Part shown: in pieces, positions 16,220 through 25,944 of the stretch | How positions within the stretch are numbered: the first letter of the stretch is position 1 | Layout: each line of letters starts with the position of its first letter | Source: Chloroflexota bacterium | GTDB taxonomy: Bacteria; Chloroflexota; Anaerolineae; Aggregatilineales; Phototrophicaceae | Assembly: GCA_009840575.1 (NCBI GenBank) | Contig: VXNO01000028.1 | Coordinates: 1-36,403, forward strand | Reading direction: 5' to 3' | DNA length: 36,403 nucleotides | Program-made: the position numbers and the translations under genes | Notes under the pieces: generated by a model | Told to the model about the DNA's origin: nothing | Databases searched by the model: none | Seen by the model: only the letters and a program-made list of their open reading frames with translations

Positions 16220-17212
16220 ATGAATGAGTTAGGACAAACGCTGGGCACAGGCTTGCAAGGCGGGCTGCTGGTTGTCGTGGCGCTGGGCATCATCTTGCTG
16301 CTGCGCACTTCGATCCGCGCGGTCAAAGAGTATGACCGGCTGGTAATCTTTTTCATTGGGCGCTTCCGCACGGTGCGCGGTCCCGGCTTGACCTTCGTGG
16401 TGCCCTTTGTCGAATCGGTCATCCGCGTCGATATGCGTGAGACGATCATCGATATCCCTTCGCAGACAGCCATCACCAAAGACAACGCCTCAATCGGCAT
16501 TGATTTCCTGGTCTATTACCGCATTACCGACCCGGAATTGTCGGTGACCAAGGTCGAGGATGTCGTCGAAGCAACCGGCAAAATCGCCACCACCACCCTG
16601 CGCGCGGTCATCGGCGATATCGTGCTGGATGATGTGCTCTCCCGCCGTGACCAGATTAACGATGTGCTGCGCGTCAAACTGGATGAAACCACCGAGCGCT
16701 GGGGCATGAAGATCACCACAGTCGAGATCCGCGAGATTGAGCCGCCGCGAGCCATCCTGGAAGCGATGAACCGCCAGATGAGCGCCGAGCGCGACCGCCG
16801 CGCCGAGGTTACCTTGGCTGAAGGCGAACGCGAAGCCGCCATTGCCCGCGCTGAAGGCAGCAAGCAATCCGCCATCCTGGAAGCCGAAGGCCAGAAGCAG
16901 GCGCAAATCCTGCGTGCTGAAGCCGAACGCGAAGCTCAAGAACTGCGCGCGCATGGCTATGCCAACGCCTTAAAAGCCATCTACAAAGGAGCGCGTGGCA
17001 TAGACAATAACACCATGGCGTTGCAGTACATGGATATGCTGCAAAAGGTCGGCAGCAGCCCGTCAACTAAATTTGTCTTGCCCATGGAACTCACCGGCAT
17101 CGCGCAGAATATCGCCAGCGCGGTCCAGGGCAATGGCGCGAGCCAGCCAACCAGCAGCAATGGCAAGCGCCAGGAGCAACCCATGCCCCTGGGCGAAGTC
17201 GCTATTGAATAG
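16220..17212 (+). CDS. SPFH/band-7 (stomatin-like) protein
   Basis: 330 residues. A single N-terminal membrane span (about 14-32) is followed by an SPFH domain at about 35-200 (VKEYDRLVIFFIGRFRTVRGPG, PSQTAITKDNASIGIDFLVYYRITDP). An Ala/Glu-rich coiled coil at about 190-270 (LAEGEREAAIARAEGSKQSA) then leads to a C-terminal tail. This is the prokaryotic stomatin pattern. Such proteins form large oligomeric rings in the membrane and partner with NfeD. The ATG at 16220 has AAGGAGA seven bases upstream, so the open frame that extends back to 15560 over nfeD is not coding there. The gene is the second of a two-gene operon and ends 82 bases before the convergent kinase gene. Confidence 0.92.
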   Translation: MNELGQTLGTGLQGGLLVVVALGIILLLRTSIRAVKEYDRLVIFFIGRFRTVRGPGLTFVVPFVESVIRVDMRETIIDIPSQTAITKDNASIGIDFLVYYRITDPELSVTKVEDVVEATGKIATTTLRAVIGDIVLDDVLSRRDQINDVLRVKLDETTERWGMKITTVEIREIEPPRAILEAMNRQMSAERDRRAEVTLAEGEREAAIARAEGSKQSAILEAEGQKQAQILRAEAEREAQELRAHGYANALKAIYKGARGIDNNTMALQYMDMLQKVGSSPSTKFVLPMELTGIAQNIASAVQGNGASQPTSSNGKRQEQPMPLGEVAIE

Positions 17213-17226
17213 GCGGCGGGGCGATA

Positions 17227-17280
17227 TTCACCACAGAAGGCACAGAGGATTAGTGTAGGGGCGAGGCGCTGACTCGCCCT
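17227..17280 (+). repeat. Dispersed repeat, copy C (lacks GGGCAATCGC end)
   Basis: It reads TTCACCACAGAAGGCACAGA, then GGATTAGTGTAGGGGCGAGG, and ends in CGCTGACTCGCCCT. GGCGAG and CTCGCC form the terminal hairpin. It lies in the gap between two convergent genes, 14 bases after the SPFH stop. The GGGCAATCGC end is missing or shrunk to GGGGCGAT at about 17218. Confidence 0.6.
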
Positions 17281-17294
17281 CAACCCCACCGCGG

Positions 17295-20200
17295 TTATTC
17301 GAGTTCCAGTTGCCAGGCGGAGACCGAAATCACGATGCCATCGGCAGCCACGATCGCCGGCGCGATTGACGCATCCGCCGGCAGGTTGTTCATCGGCTCG
17401 CCGATTTGACTGTCGTTGAAGAAGGCGCGGATCTCGCCAGTTGTGCCATCTCGCTCCAGGCGCAGGCGGGCGATCATATTGGGCACATTGCGCTGGCTGA
17501 TGGTATCGGCGATGCCATCGCGGACTTGCGCCAGGCTGATGATACCGTTGCCATCCTGGCGGATTTGTATGCCAGCGTTCTGCTCGCCGCTTGTGGACTG
17601 CAGCAGGATGCCAAAGCTGACTTCGCCCTCCGCGACCAGCGCCGCCAGGCTGTTGCGCAGGCTCAACTCGGCTTCCAGGCTGACGATGCGCGCTGTCGGC
17701 TGGTTGCCATATTGCTCTTCCAGCAGCTTGACCGGCGGGCTCAACGTGGTTGCTTCGTCATTGACTGTTTCATCACCCAGCAGCCAGGAATTATCTTCCT
17801 GCTTGAATAATTCTGTATCCCAAAATGCTGCAGTCACCCGGTCGCGGTAGAGCGCCAGCAGGTCTTGCGCGCCGATAAGCCCGCCCGGCGGCAAGATGGG
17901 CGTTGGCTGCTGAACGACGGGCGCGGCAACGGTTGGCGCGCTCGTAGCGGCGCTGGCGGGTTGTGGCGTCGGCGTTGGCTCGGGAATGGCGGTTTCGGCG
18001 GGCGCTTGGGTCGGCTGGCTGGTTGGCGTAGCGCTGGGCGCTGTCGTTGGCTCCGGGCTGGGGCTGGGCGTCAACGTGGCGGTCGGCTCGGGCTGCAATA
18101 TCGCCAGCAGCGGCTCCAGGCTGCCATTGCTTGCCAAGCCCGCCAAACCGCCGACCACCAGCAGGATGCCAATGAGGGCAGCCAGGTTGAATAGCCAGCG
18201 CCGTGGCGGGGCGGGCTGCGCCGCTTCGACTGCTTCATCAGAGGCGCTGTCTATTTCTTCCAGGCTGCTGGTGTGCGCCGTTACCGCTTCGACAGGGGTT
18301 GGCGCGGCTGCTTCATTTTCTGGCTCAGGGGGCTCTTCCGGCTGTGCCTCGACCAGGCGATACCAGTGGCGGAAGAGCGGATAGGCTGGATTGCGGTCGA
18401 TGAACATGGCTTTGAAATGCTCATCCATCGCCTCGAGCTTGGCTTTGCGCCGCTTTTCGCCCGTATAGATGCTCACAAAGGCTTCGTAGGTATCACGCCA
18501 GCCCAGCATCATCTGCGCCTGCTGATAGCCGAGCAGGTCTTCGGTTACATCCGCCTGCGCATGAATCGCTTCGCGGACTTTAGGCTGTGGCTCGTCGCTC
18601 TGACGGTCGATGGCTTGGCGGAGGCTGCGCTGTTGGCTGCTTAGCTCGGTTAGCGCGGCTTTTAAGTCCATGATCCAGCCGCGGTAGCCCCCCAACTGGA
18701 GATTGGCATTGGTTTCGACTTCGTTGATATAGCGCAGCGCCTGCTCCAGCTTGATGCCAGCCGCGCGAAATTCGGCGTCCGCCCAGTCAGCCAGGGCGGC
18801 TTCCAGCGCGCGCAGGCTTTGGATGCCGGCCGTCAGCAGCTTGGCTTGTGGGCTGGCTTCCAACTGACGCGCCAGCTCGCCGAGGCTATCGACAGTCGAA
18901 GGACCACGCAGCCCATCCAGGCTCTTTTGCGCCGCCAGTAGATTCTCGCGCCGCTCAATGAATTCTTGCAATTTGCCCACCGCGCTGTGACTATCGCCGC
19001 TGCCCGGCAAGCATCTTTGCGCCGCCGCCTGCCAAAATCGCGCATCGTCCAGCGCCGCTTCGTGCGCAGCCAAGACGCCATTCAACGTGTACTGTGTGAA
19101 AAGGATGCGCAGCGCCGCCGTATTGCTGGAAGCGAAGGCATGCACCAAGCCTTGCCCCATCGCCTTGAGGTAGGTCTCGGTGCTCGGCATCTGGTTCTCA
19201 AATTGTTCGACGGCGCGCGCTTCGCTTTGGCTGAAGAGCTGTTCAATCTCGGTGAGGGCGACTTCGGTGCGGGCTTCGCTTTCGATGCCATTGCGCTCCA
19301 GCCAGTCTCGCAAACCACGCGATAGCTTCATCAGCCGCTCGGCGATGAATTGCTCACTATCACTGCGGGCGACCTCCAGCGCTTGTTGGCCCAGTCGCTG
19401 CGCGTCCGCCAGTTGCGATTTGTCGAATGCTGCCCAGCCATCCGCCAGCGTCCGTCCCAAATGCCCGGGCAAGGCGTGCCGCTCGACATAATTCGCGCCC
19501 TCGACGAGTCCGCGCAGCTGACCGAACCAGCCAGACAACTGTGGGCTGAGGGCGCGCAGAGAATCCGCGCCGCGTTCCAGAGCGGCTGTCGCTTCGGATT
19601 TGTTACCCGCCACCACGACCTGGCGATAATGCGCCCAAGCTGCCTGCGCCTTATCCAAGCCCGCCAAAATGCCGGTCAACTGCTCATCAAATAGCTGGGC
19701 GGCGAAGGGTTGCAGCTCGGCGGCTTTGGCTGTCAGCCAGGCATCCAGGTCGGAGCCATCCGCGGCTGGCAGAAATTGCCGGCTGTCTTGCAAAATTTCG
19801 TAAAGCAGGCTCAAAAAGTCTTCAAGCTGATCCCAAGCCGGGTTGGGCGGGTCGATTGCCCGGCAGGCGTCCAGCGCGCCCAAAGCCTCACGCGGATCAC
19901 TGGCGGCGCATTGCGCGATTATTTGCAGCCTGTCTTCCAGCGCGCGCACCGCATCCAGCGCCCGAGTCAATGCCAGCAAAGGCAGACGCCGTTCGGACAG
20001 CGCCAGCCGTTGACTCAGCAGGCTCAAGCTGCCGTCCAGCGCGGACAAGCTGACGACTATTTCATGGAAGGCGCTGTGCAGGCTGTTGGCGCCGGGGATG
20101 ACTGTGCCATGGGCGATGTCCAATGTTTGCAGGATGGCAACCAGGCTGGCGCGCGCCTCGTCTACCTGTATGCCTTGCAGCGCGAGTTGCTGCAGCGCCT

Positions 20201-21524
20201 CGTCAAGCTGCGCCAGGTTGGGCCGCAGCAGCAGCACACTCGGCACATGCGCGCTTATCCGTTCGGCGAGCTGCCATTGCAGGTGGCGGGTGGCAGCGTT
20301 GGGCGCGCCCCTTGTCAGCAGTTGGTTGGCGGCTTTATCGGCTTTGCCTTCGAAGAGCAGCGCCGCCGCCTCGTTGAGCCAGCCGGGTATGCTGCCGGGT
20401 GGGGCATCGGTCAGCAGCAGGCACCAGTCAAAGAGCAGATGCACCAGCGTGGCGGTTTTGCTACCGGCTCGTTCGCGCAGGTCAGCCAATAGATCGGCTG
20501 CATCCGACCATTTGGAGCCGCCCAGCAGGATGCGCGCGGCGTCCAGATCGGCGGATACTTCCAAGTCACGCAGGCGATCGATGATTTCGCCTTGTGTCGC
20601 GCGCGTGGGGGGGTGCGCCGGGTCTTGCCGCAGCGCGCTTTTTAAGGTGGTCTGCAAAGCTAGCAGGTCATTGCGGCTCAAGTCGCTGGCTTGGAGTTTG
20701 TCATTTGTCCGCTTTAGCAATTCATCGCGGCGCTGTTCCAATGGACGCCGATAGCGCAGCAAGTCAGTCGTCAGCTCAGCCAAGGTGGCATAGCGATACC
20801 GCAGGACAGGATGCACGGCGCGCGCCACGATAGCTTGCAGGCGCTGGTCGACCTGGTCGAAATCCTGGTGGAAGTCGACTGCGAAATCCGTATCCGCGAC
20901 GCGCGGCACTTCGACTCGCCGTCCGCCCGTCAACAAAAAATAGAGCAGCTCGCCCAGTTGATAGATATCGGTCTGGTGGCTGATGCCTTGCGCTGTGCTC
21001 TCATCGCCTTCCAGGAAGACGGCGTTGCCCCAGTCGATGACTTTCAACTGATAGGCATCGCGATTCCAAAACAGGTGCTTGGCATCCACGTCGTTATAAA
21101 CAATGTCCTTGTCGTGCGCCGCTTGCAGCAAGTTGATCAACTGCGCCAGCACTTCGAGCATTTCCAGCTCGGGCAGGCGCTTTTGGTTGCTCGCCAGGCG
21201 CGCGACTTCAGCGGCGATGATGATGCCTTCGGCGCGCTCCATGACGATGTATTGATGGGGAATGCCGCCGACAAAGGATTGCCCGCTGCCCAGTAGCTCC
21301 GTCAAAACGGGGTGGCCCGCCAGGCGCGTCAATGCCTCGCGCTCGTTGATGATGCTGACTTCTTGCCCGGCGCGGATGGGCGGCGCGTCATTGGGGTGCG
21401 GACGCTTGATGGCGACAGGCCGGTCATCGTCCAACGTATCCACCGCCCGCAGAGTCTCGCCAGAGCGCCCACGCGGATAGATGTAATTGTAGCGATACCG
21501 CTTGTCGAAGAGGCTGTCCGCCAT
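17295..21524 (-). CDS. Large transmembrane serine/threonine kinase-like protein with extracytoplasmic sensor domain
   Basis: 1409 residues. Residues about 10-265 are a Hanks-type kinase fold: VAIK with K40, E62 in the C-helix, D164 in a DWG version of DFG. The catalytic loop reads YNDVDAKHLFWN (143-154), so D145 is kept, but the usual Lys and Asn of HRDxKxxN are replaced by D147 and H150. Catalysis is therefore uncertain. A long helical region follows (about 270-1050). One membrane span lies at about 1109-1132. A Pro/Thr/Ser-rich linker (about 1137-1205) leads to a C-terminal beta-rich domain (1215-1409) like a concanavalin/LamG or DUF1080 sandwich. The sandwich is expected outside the cell and the kinase inside. 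The ATG at 21524 is chosen for the GGCAGGGGG before it rather than the in-frame start at 21572. It stands alone, with its own promoter. Confidence 0.85.
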   Translation of the reverse strand: MADSLFDKRYRYNYIYPRGRSGETLRAVDTLDDDRPVAIKRPHPNDAPPIRAGQEVSIINEREALTRLAGHPVLTELLGSGQSFVGGIPHQYIVMERAEGIIIAAEVARLASNQKRLPELEMLEVLAQLINLLQAAHDKDIVYNDVDAKHLFWNRDAYQLKVIDWGNAVFLEGDESTAQGISHQTDIYQLGELLYFLLTGGRRVEVPRVADTDFAVDFHQDFDQVDQRLQAIVARAVHPVLRYRYATLAELTTDLLRYRRPLEQRRDELLKRTNDKLQASDLSRNDLLALQTTLKSALRQDPAHPPTRATQGEIIDRLRDLEVSADLDAARILLGGSKWSDAADLLADLRERAGSKTATLVHLLFDWCLLLTDAPPGSIPGWLNEAAALLFEGKADKAANQLLTRGAPNAATRHLQWQLAERISAHVPSVLLLRPNLAQLDEALQQLALQGIQVDEARASLVAILQTLDIAHGTVIPGANSLHSAFHEIVVSLSALDGSLSLLSQRLALSERRLPLLALTRALDAVRALEDRLQIIAQCAASDPREALGALDACRAIDPPNPAWDQLEDFLSLLYEILQDSRQFLPAADGSDLDAWLTAKAAELQPFAAQLFDEQLTGILAGLDKAQAAWAHYRQVVVAGNKSEATAALERGADSLRALSPQLSGWFGQLRGLVEGANYVERHALPGHLGRTLADGWAAFDKSQLADAQRLGQQALEVARSDSEQFIAERLMKLSRGLRDWLERNGIESEARTEVALTEIEQLFSQSEARAVEQFENQMPSTETYLKAMGQGLVHAFASSNTAALRILFTQYTLNGVLAAHEAALDDARFWQAAAQRCLPGSGDSHSAVGKLQEFIERRENLLAAQKSLDGLRGPSTVDSLGELARQLEASPQAKLLTAGIQSLRALEAALADWADAEFRAAGIKLEQALRYINEVETNANLQLGGYRGWIMDLKAALTELSSQQRSLRQAIDRQSDEPQPKVREAIHAQADVTEDLLGYQQAQMMLGWRDTYEAFVSIYTGEKRRKAKLEAMDEHFKAMFIDRNPAYPLFRHWYRLVEAQPEEPPEPENEAAAPTPVEAVTAHTSSLEEIDSASDEAVEAAQPAPPRRWLFNLAALIGILLVVGGLAGLASNGSLEPLLAILQPEPTATLTPSPSPEPTTAPSATPTSQPTQAPAETAIPEPTPTPQPASAATSAPTVAAPVVQQPTPILPPGGLIGAQDLLALYRDRVTAAFWDTELFKQEDNSWLLGDETVNDEATTLSPPVKLLEEQYGNQPTARIVSLEAELSLRNSLAALVAEGEVSFGILLQSTSGEQNAGIQIRQDGNGIISLAQVRDGIADTISQRNVPNMIARLRLERDGTTGEIRAFFNDSQIGEPMNNLPADASIAPAIVAADGIVISVSAWQLELE

Positions 21525-21610
21525 GACCCCCTGCCTCTGGCGCTGCTCCGACAGAACCCACCAGGTAAGCACGAACAGCGCGGGCTTAAAGGAGCAAAAA
21601 ACCGCCTACT

Positions 21611-21638
21611 ATTGTAGCCCAATTGTCAGCGCGCGCAA
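21611..21638 (-). promoter_or_regulatory. Promoter of the kinase-like gene
   Basis: On the minus strand TTGCGC (21633-21638) and TACAAT (21611-21616) are 16 bp apart. The start codon at 21524 is about 80 bases downstream of the expected transcription start. The -35 box abuts the GGCAATCGC end of repeat copy D, overlapping it by two bases. Confidence 0.55.
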
Positions 21639-21712
21639 GGCAATCGCTTAAAATCATAGTTGCCATAGAGGACTAGAGGTTTGGTGTAGCGGCGAGGCGC
21701 TGACTCGCCTGT
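21637..21712 (+). repeat. Dispersed repeat, copy D (full length)
   Basis: It begins AAGGCAATCGCTTAAAATCA, continues with TTGCCATAGAGGACTAGAGG and ends GTGTAGCGGCGAGGCGCTGA followed by CTCGCC. The GGCAATCGC end faces the kinase-like gene on the minus strand, 113 bases from its start codon, and touches that gene's -35 box. The hairpin end faces the plus-strand gene at 21832. Confidence 0.65.
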
Positions 21713-21831
21713 CTTTATTCAGCGCGGCGCAACCTGTAGACAAACCCTATAATCTTGGCAGGCTTGTGGGGACAATATGCTCATAATGGCTTGGCAAACT
21801 GTATTGCCGCTGCGAACATCTGGCGGTCTCT

Positions 21832-24800
21832 GTGAATAACCTGGCAAAGATGACGAGACTGCCCATGTCACAATCGCTGCGCCGCGCCGCGCCCGATATC
21901 GCTTTGGGCTGCCTGCTGCTGCTGATGCCACTGCTGCTATTTCACCAGCAGACCCTGGGCGACCGCACCCTGCTGCCCACCGAGAACCTGTTTCAATACC
22001 CGCCTTACGCCGCCTACCGCGAGGTCGCCAAAGCCCCCGCGCCGCATAACCACCTGCTTTCGGATATGGCGCTGCAAAATCTGCCCTGGAAGTCTTTCAT
22101 CCGCGCGCAGGTGGCGCAGGGTGAAATCCCGCTGTGGAATCCGCACCTTTTTTCGGGCATCCCTTTCTTCGCGGCGGGGCAACATTCCGCGCTGTATCCC
22201 TTGAGCATCGTCTACTACCTGCTGCCGCTGAGCGCTGCGTATGGCTGGTTCATCGTGCTGAACCTGTGGCTGGCGGGCGCTTTCATGGCTGGCTATCTGC
22301 GCGCTTTGGGCAGCAAGCGAGCCGGCGCGGCGCTGGCGGGCATCAGTTGGCAGCTTTGCGGGTTTCTCATCGCCAATGCTGTCTTCCCGATGATTGTGGC
22401 GGCGGCTGTCTGGCTGCCGCTGATCCTGTGGATGATCGAGAATATCCTGCGCGGGCGCAACCTGTGGATTTTTCGTGGTACGGCGCTGCTGTGGGTGGCT
22501 ATCGGCGCGGTCGCGGTCGGCTGCAACATTTTGGCGGGCCATGTCGAGATGTCCATCTACACCTTGCTGGTCGCTGGTTATTACGCCGCCTTTCGCCTGT
22601 TGTGGACGGGGGCGCAAGCCTGGCGGCGGACGGGGACGCTGCCACTGCGCTGGCTGGCGAGCAAGTCGCTGTGGCTGCTGCTGCTGATTGCGCTGGGGGT
22701 GGGGCTGGCGGCGCTGCAGCTCATCCCGCTCTACGAATTTGTGCAGAGCAATTGGCGTGCTGAGCGCTCCAGCTTGGTGACAGTCCTGGGCTACGCCCAC
22801 CCGCCGCGCGACCTGCTGCTCTTTTTCTTGCCGAATATCTTTGGCAGCCCGGCGCAACACAGCTACCTCGATGTCTTCAGCGGGCAGACTGTCACCGCGC
22901 TGGTGAATGCTGCCGGCGGGCAAATCGACTACATATTTTGGGGCATCAAGAATTATGTCGAAGGCGCGCTGTATGTGGGGCTGCTGCCGCTCTGTCTAGC
23001 TGGCTGGGCGCTGTTGACAAACCTGCGCCGCCGCCTGCCCGAAGCGCAATTCCTGATTGCCTTCGCCCTGCTGGCTGTGGTCGCGCTGTCTTTCATGTTC
23101 GGCGCGCCGAGCTATGGGCTGCTTTACCAACTGCCGGGCATGAACCAGCTTAATTCGCCGTTTCGCTGGGTCTATGCGCTGAGTTTCGCGCTGGCGGTCA
23201 TGGCTGGGCTGGGCATGAATATGCTGGCGGAGCGGCGCTGCAAAGCCAGCTGGCTGGGGCGGATGCTTCTGGTCGCGGGCGGCGGGCTGGCAGTTTGCGC
23301 GGCATTCTCGTGGCTGCGTTTCGAGAGCTTCGCAGCGCTATTCGACCGTTTCGTCGAGACGGTCGCGCTGGCGGACGGCGTATTCGCGGATGGCCGCGCC
23401 CTGTTCAGCTTTCTGCTGCCACAAGGGCTGCTGCTGGCGGCGTTACTGGCGCTGAGTGGCTTTGCGCTGCTCTGGGCAAGCCGCGCGCATGGGCATCGCT
23501 GGCAGTGGCTGGCATTGGCGCTGGTGGGGGGCGATTTGCTGTTGGCATCTGCTGGCTTCAACCCAGCCAGCGACCCCGCTTTGCTGGATTTCACGCCGCC
23601 GTCCATCGAGTTCCTGCAAGGGCAGCGCGGGCATTTTCGCATCACCAGCCTTGAAGACGAGCGCCCCGGCGGCCCAATATTGACCGCCAATATCGCAATG
23701 CGTTACGGGCTGGACGATGTGCGCGGCTACGACAGCATCATCCCCGCCGGCTATGTAGCCACCATGCGCTCGTTGCAACCGGCGCATAACCTGGCTCACA
23801 ACCGCATCTCGCCGCTCTATACCGCGCCGCACAAGAACCACGCCGGCTATGAGAAGGCGCTGGGTTCCGACTTGCTGAACCTGCTCAATGTCCGTTATGT
23901 GCTGACTGCGCCCGACCTGATCATCCCGCTGCCCGGCTGGAGCGCTGTCTATCGGCAAGAGATCGCCATCTGGGAGAACGGGTCGGTCATGCCGCGCGCT
24001 TTCACAGTCGCCAAAGCCGATTGGGACTCGCGCTGGCTGGCGGAGCATGGCGGCGGCTTCCGTTTTGATGAGTTGGGCATCTTGCAGGGCGGCTTGCACG
24101 TCCCGCGCTACCAGCCGGCCACCATCTCGCGGGATACAGGGCGGGAGAAGTTCGTCGATATCAGCATATCCGCCGATAGCTGGCTGGTCATCAGCGAGAG
24201 TTATATGCCTGGCTGGCGCGCTTTCGCTCGGCCGTTTGGCGCGGGTGAAGCCGACGAGTTTGGGCTGGAAGTGCGGCTGGCGCTGGCGAACCTGCAAGGC
24301 GTTGAGCTGCCGGCGGGCGATTGGACTGTGCGCCTGGTCTACAGCCCAGCCAGCGTGCAGTTGGGCATGTTCGCGTCTTCCATTAGCGTGGCGCTGATGA
24401 TTTTTCTGCTGGGCGGCTGGTTTTGGCGCGCCTATATCGGCTTGAACAAGGCCGATTCCTCCGGGGTCGCCAAAGTCGCCCGCAACAGCATCGCCCCTAT
24501 CATCTTGAATCTCTTCAATCGCGGTATCGATCTGGTCTTCGCCATCGTGATGTATCGCTTGCTGCTGCCCGCCGAGGTGGGCATATACAACTTCGCCATC
24601 GTGCTATTTGTGGCTTTTGACATATTCACCAACTTTGGGCTGGATGTCTTTCTCATCCGTGAAGCCGCGCAGAACAAATCGCGGGCGGGACACCTTTTGT
24701 ATAACACATCGCTGTTTCGGCTGTGTTTGAGCCTGGCTGGCGCGCCTTTGCTAGCGGGCGCGCTGCTGCTCTACGGGCTCTCCGGCGCGGAAGCCATCGG

Positions 24801-25944
24801 CGGCGATGGCTTGCTGGCGATTGGCTTGCTGTATATCGGGCTCTTCCCCGCGAGTTTGTCCAAAGGCATGACATCGCTCTTCTACGCCAATGAACAAGCC
24901 GAAAAACCCGCCGCCATCGCCACCATCACCACCATCAACAAAGCGGTGCTGGGCGTTATCGCGCTCCTGTTGGGTTACGGCATCGTGGGGCTGGCGGCAA
25001 TCAGCATCTTCAATAATCTGCTGACCTTGTTGGTATTGCTGTGGGCGGGGCGCGCGCTGATTGGGCGCATCGGTCCGCGGCTGCCCGACCGCCGACTGCT
25101 GCGCGAAATGGTCGGCGAATGCTTCCCGCTGATGCTCAATCATTTTCTGGCCACGGTCTTCTTTCAGATCGATATCGTCATCCTGCAGGCATTAAAAGGC
25201 GCGGCGGCGGTGGCGCAGTACAGCACTGCCTACAAGTGGCTGCTGGCGATCAATATCGTGCCGGCTTTTTTGACGCAGGCGCTCTTCCCGGCGCTATCGC
25301 GACAAGCCAAAGACAACCGGCGCGCGCTCAGCCAAACCTATCGCTTCGCCATCAAGCTGCTCTTCGCCATGACCTTGCCGCTGGCGGTGGCATTCACGCT
25401 GCTGGCGGAGCCTTTGACCCTGCTGCTGGGCGGGGCGCGCTACCTGCCCGATGGCGCAATCGCCCTGCAATTGATGATTTGGAGCATCCCCTTCGGCTGG
25501 CTCAACAGCTTGACGCAATATGCCTTAATCGCGCTGGGTTTGCAGCGCATGATAACGCGGGCATTCGCTGGCGCGGCGCTCTTCAATATCGTCGCCAACC
25601 TGATTTTCATCCCACAATATGGTTTTCAAGCGGCTGCGCTGGCGACAATCGCTTCGGAGGTGGCGCTGCTGCTGCCGTTCCTGTACCTGCTGGGGCGCGA
25701 GCTGCCCGACCTGCGCGTATTCAGCTTGTTATGGCGTCCCTTGCTGGCGCTGGCGATGATGGGCTTGACCTTGTTGATATTGGGCGGCTCGCTCTTGGCG
25801 TTGCTGGCGGCTGGCTTGGTCTATGTCGGCGCGCTGCTGCTGCTGCGCCCACTGGATGCCGCCGAGGGGGAAGCGCTGCTGAGCTTGTTGCCAGCATCCG
25901 CCCGGAGGCTGCGGCTCTTGCGCTGGATCACCGCAAGGGCTTGA
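21832..25944 (+). CDS. YfhO-like membrane protein fused to a Wzx/PST-type flippase
   Basis: 1370 residues in one uninterrupted frame. Residues 1 to about 875 resemble the YfhO family: many membrane spans, an early extracytoplasmic loop with DRTLLPTENLFQYPPY, conserved LWNPHLFSGIPF, and a soluble segment at about 590-840 (FLQGQRGHFRITS, DVRGYDSI). YfhO proteins are GT-C-type and are linked in Bacillus to glycosylation of lipoteichoic acid. Residues about 877-1370 form an MOP-superfamily polysaccharide flippase (VARNSIAPIILNLFNRGIDL, LLLPAEVGIYNFA, GARYLPDGAIALQ) with about twelve to fourteen spans. The fusion would couple flipping of a lipid-linked sugar to its transfer outside; that coupling is inference. 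The start is unsure: GTG at 21832, or ATG at 21850 or 21865, none with a strong ribosome site. The 3' end overlaps the convergent GNAT gene by 17 bases. Confidence 0.85.
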   Translation: MNNLAKMTRLPMSQSLRRAAPDIALGCLLLLMPLLLFHQQTLGDRTLLPTENLFQYPPYAAYREVAKAPAPHNHLLSDMALQNLPWKSFIRAQVAQGEIPLWNPHLFSGIPFFAAGQHSALYPLSIVYYLLPLSAAYGWFIVLNLWLAGAFMAGYLRALGSKRAGAALAGISWQLCGFLIANAVFPMIVAAAVWLPLILWMIENILRGRNLWIFRGTALLWVAIGAVAVGCNILAGHVEMSIYTLLVAGYYAAFRLLWTGAQAWRRTGTLPLRWLASKSLWLLLLIALGVGLAALQLIPLYEFVQSNWRAERSSLVTVLGYAHPPRDLLLFFLPNIFGSPAQHSYLDVFSGQTVTALVNAAGGQIDYIFWGIKNYVEGALYVGLLPLCLAGWALLTNLRRRLPEAQFLIAFALLAVVALSFMFGAPSYGLLYQLPGMNQLNSPFRWVYALSFALAVMAGLGMNMLAERRCKASWLGRMLLVAGGGLAVCAAFSWLRFESFAALFDRFVETVALADGVFADGRALFSFLLPQGLLLAALLALSGFALLWASRAHGHRWQWLALALVGGDLLLASAGFNPASDPALLDFTPPSIEFLQGQRGHFRITSLEDERPGGPILTANIAMRYGLDDVRGYDSIIPAGYVATMRSLQPAHNLAHNRISPLYTAPHKNHAGYEKALGSDLLNLLNVRYVLTAPDLIIPLPGWSAVYRQEIAIWENGSVMPRAFTVAKADWDSRWLAEHGGGFRFDELGILQGGLHVPRYQPATISRDTGREKFVDISISADSWLVISESYMPGWRAFARPFGAGEADEFGLEVRLALANLQGVELPAGDWTVRLVYSPASVQLGMFASSISVALMIFLLGGWFWRAYIGLNKADSSGVAKVARNSIAPIILNLFNRGIDLVFAIVMYRLLLPAEVGIYNFAIVLFVAFDIFTNFGLDVFLIREAAQNKSRAGHLLYNTSLFRLCLSLAGAPLLAGALLLYGLSGAEAIGGDGLLAIGLLYIGLFPASLSKGMTSLFYANEQAEKPAAIATITTINKAVLGVIALLLGYGIVGLAAISIFNNLLTLLVLLWAGRALIGRIGPRLPDRRLLREMVGECFPLMLNHFLATVFFQIDIVILQALKGAAAVAQYSTAYKWLLAINIVPAFLTQALFPALSRQAKDNRRALSQTYRFAIKLLFAMTLPLAVAFTLLAEPLTLLLGGARYLPDGAIALQLMIWSIPFGWLNSLTQYALIALGLQRMITRAFAGAALFNIVANLIFIPQYGFQAAALATIASEVALLLPFLYLLGRELPDLRVFSLLWRPLLALAMMGLTLLILGGSLLALLAAGLVYVGALLLLRPLDAAEGEALLSLLPASARRLRLLRWITARA

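Larger units (their letters stand above)
21525..21831. other. 307-base divergent intergenic region
   Basis: Between the kinase-like gene (minus) and the YfhO-flippase gene (plus) this holds the kinase promoter (21611-21638) and repeat copy D (21637-21712). From 21713 to 21831 I see no convincing gene or hairpin. A CATAAT at 21782-21787 is a possible -10 for the plus-strand gene, with no clear -35. Confidence 0.6.
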
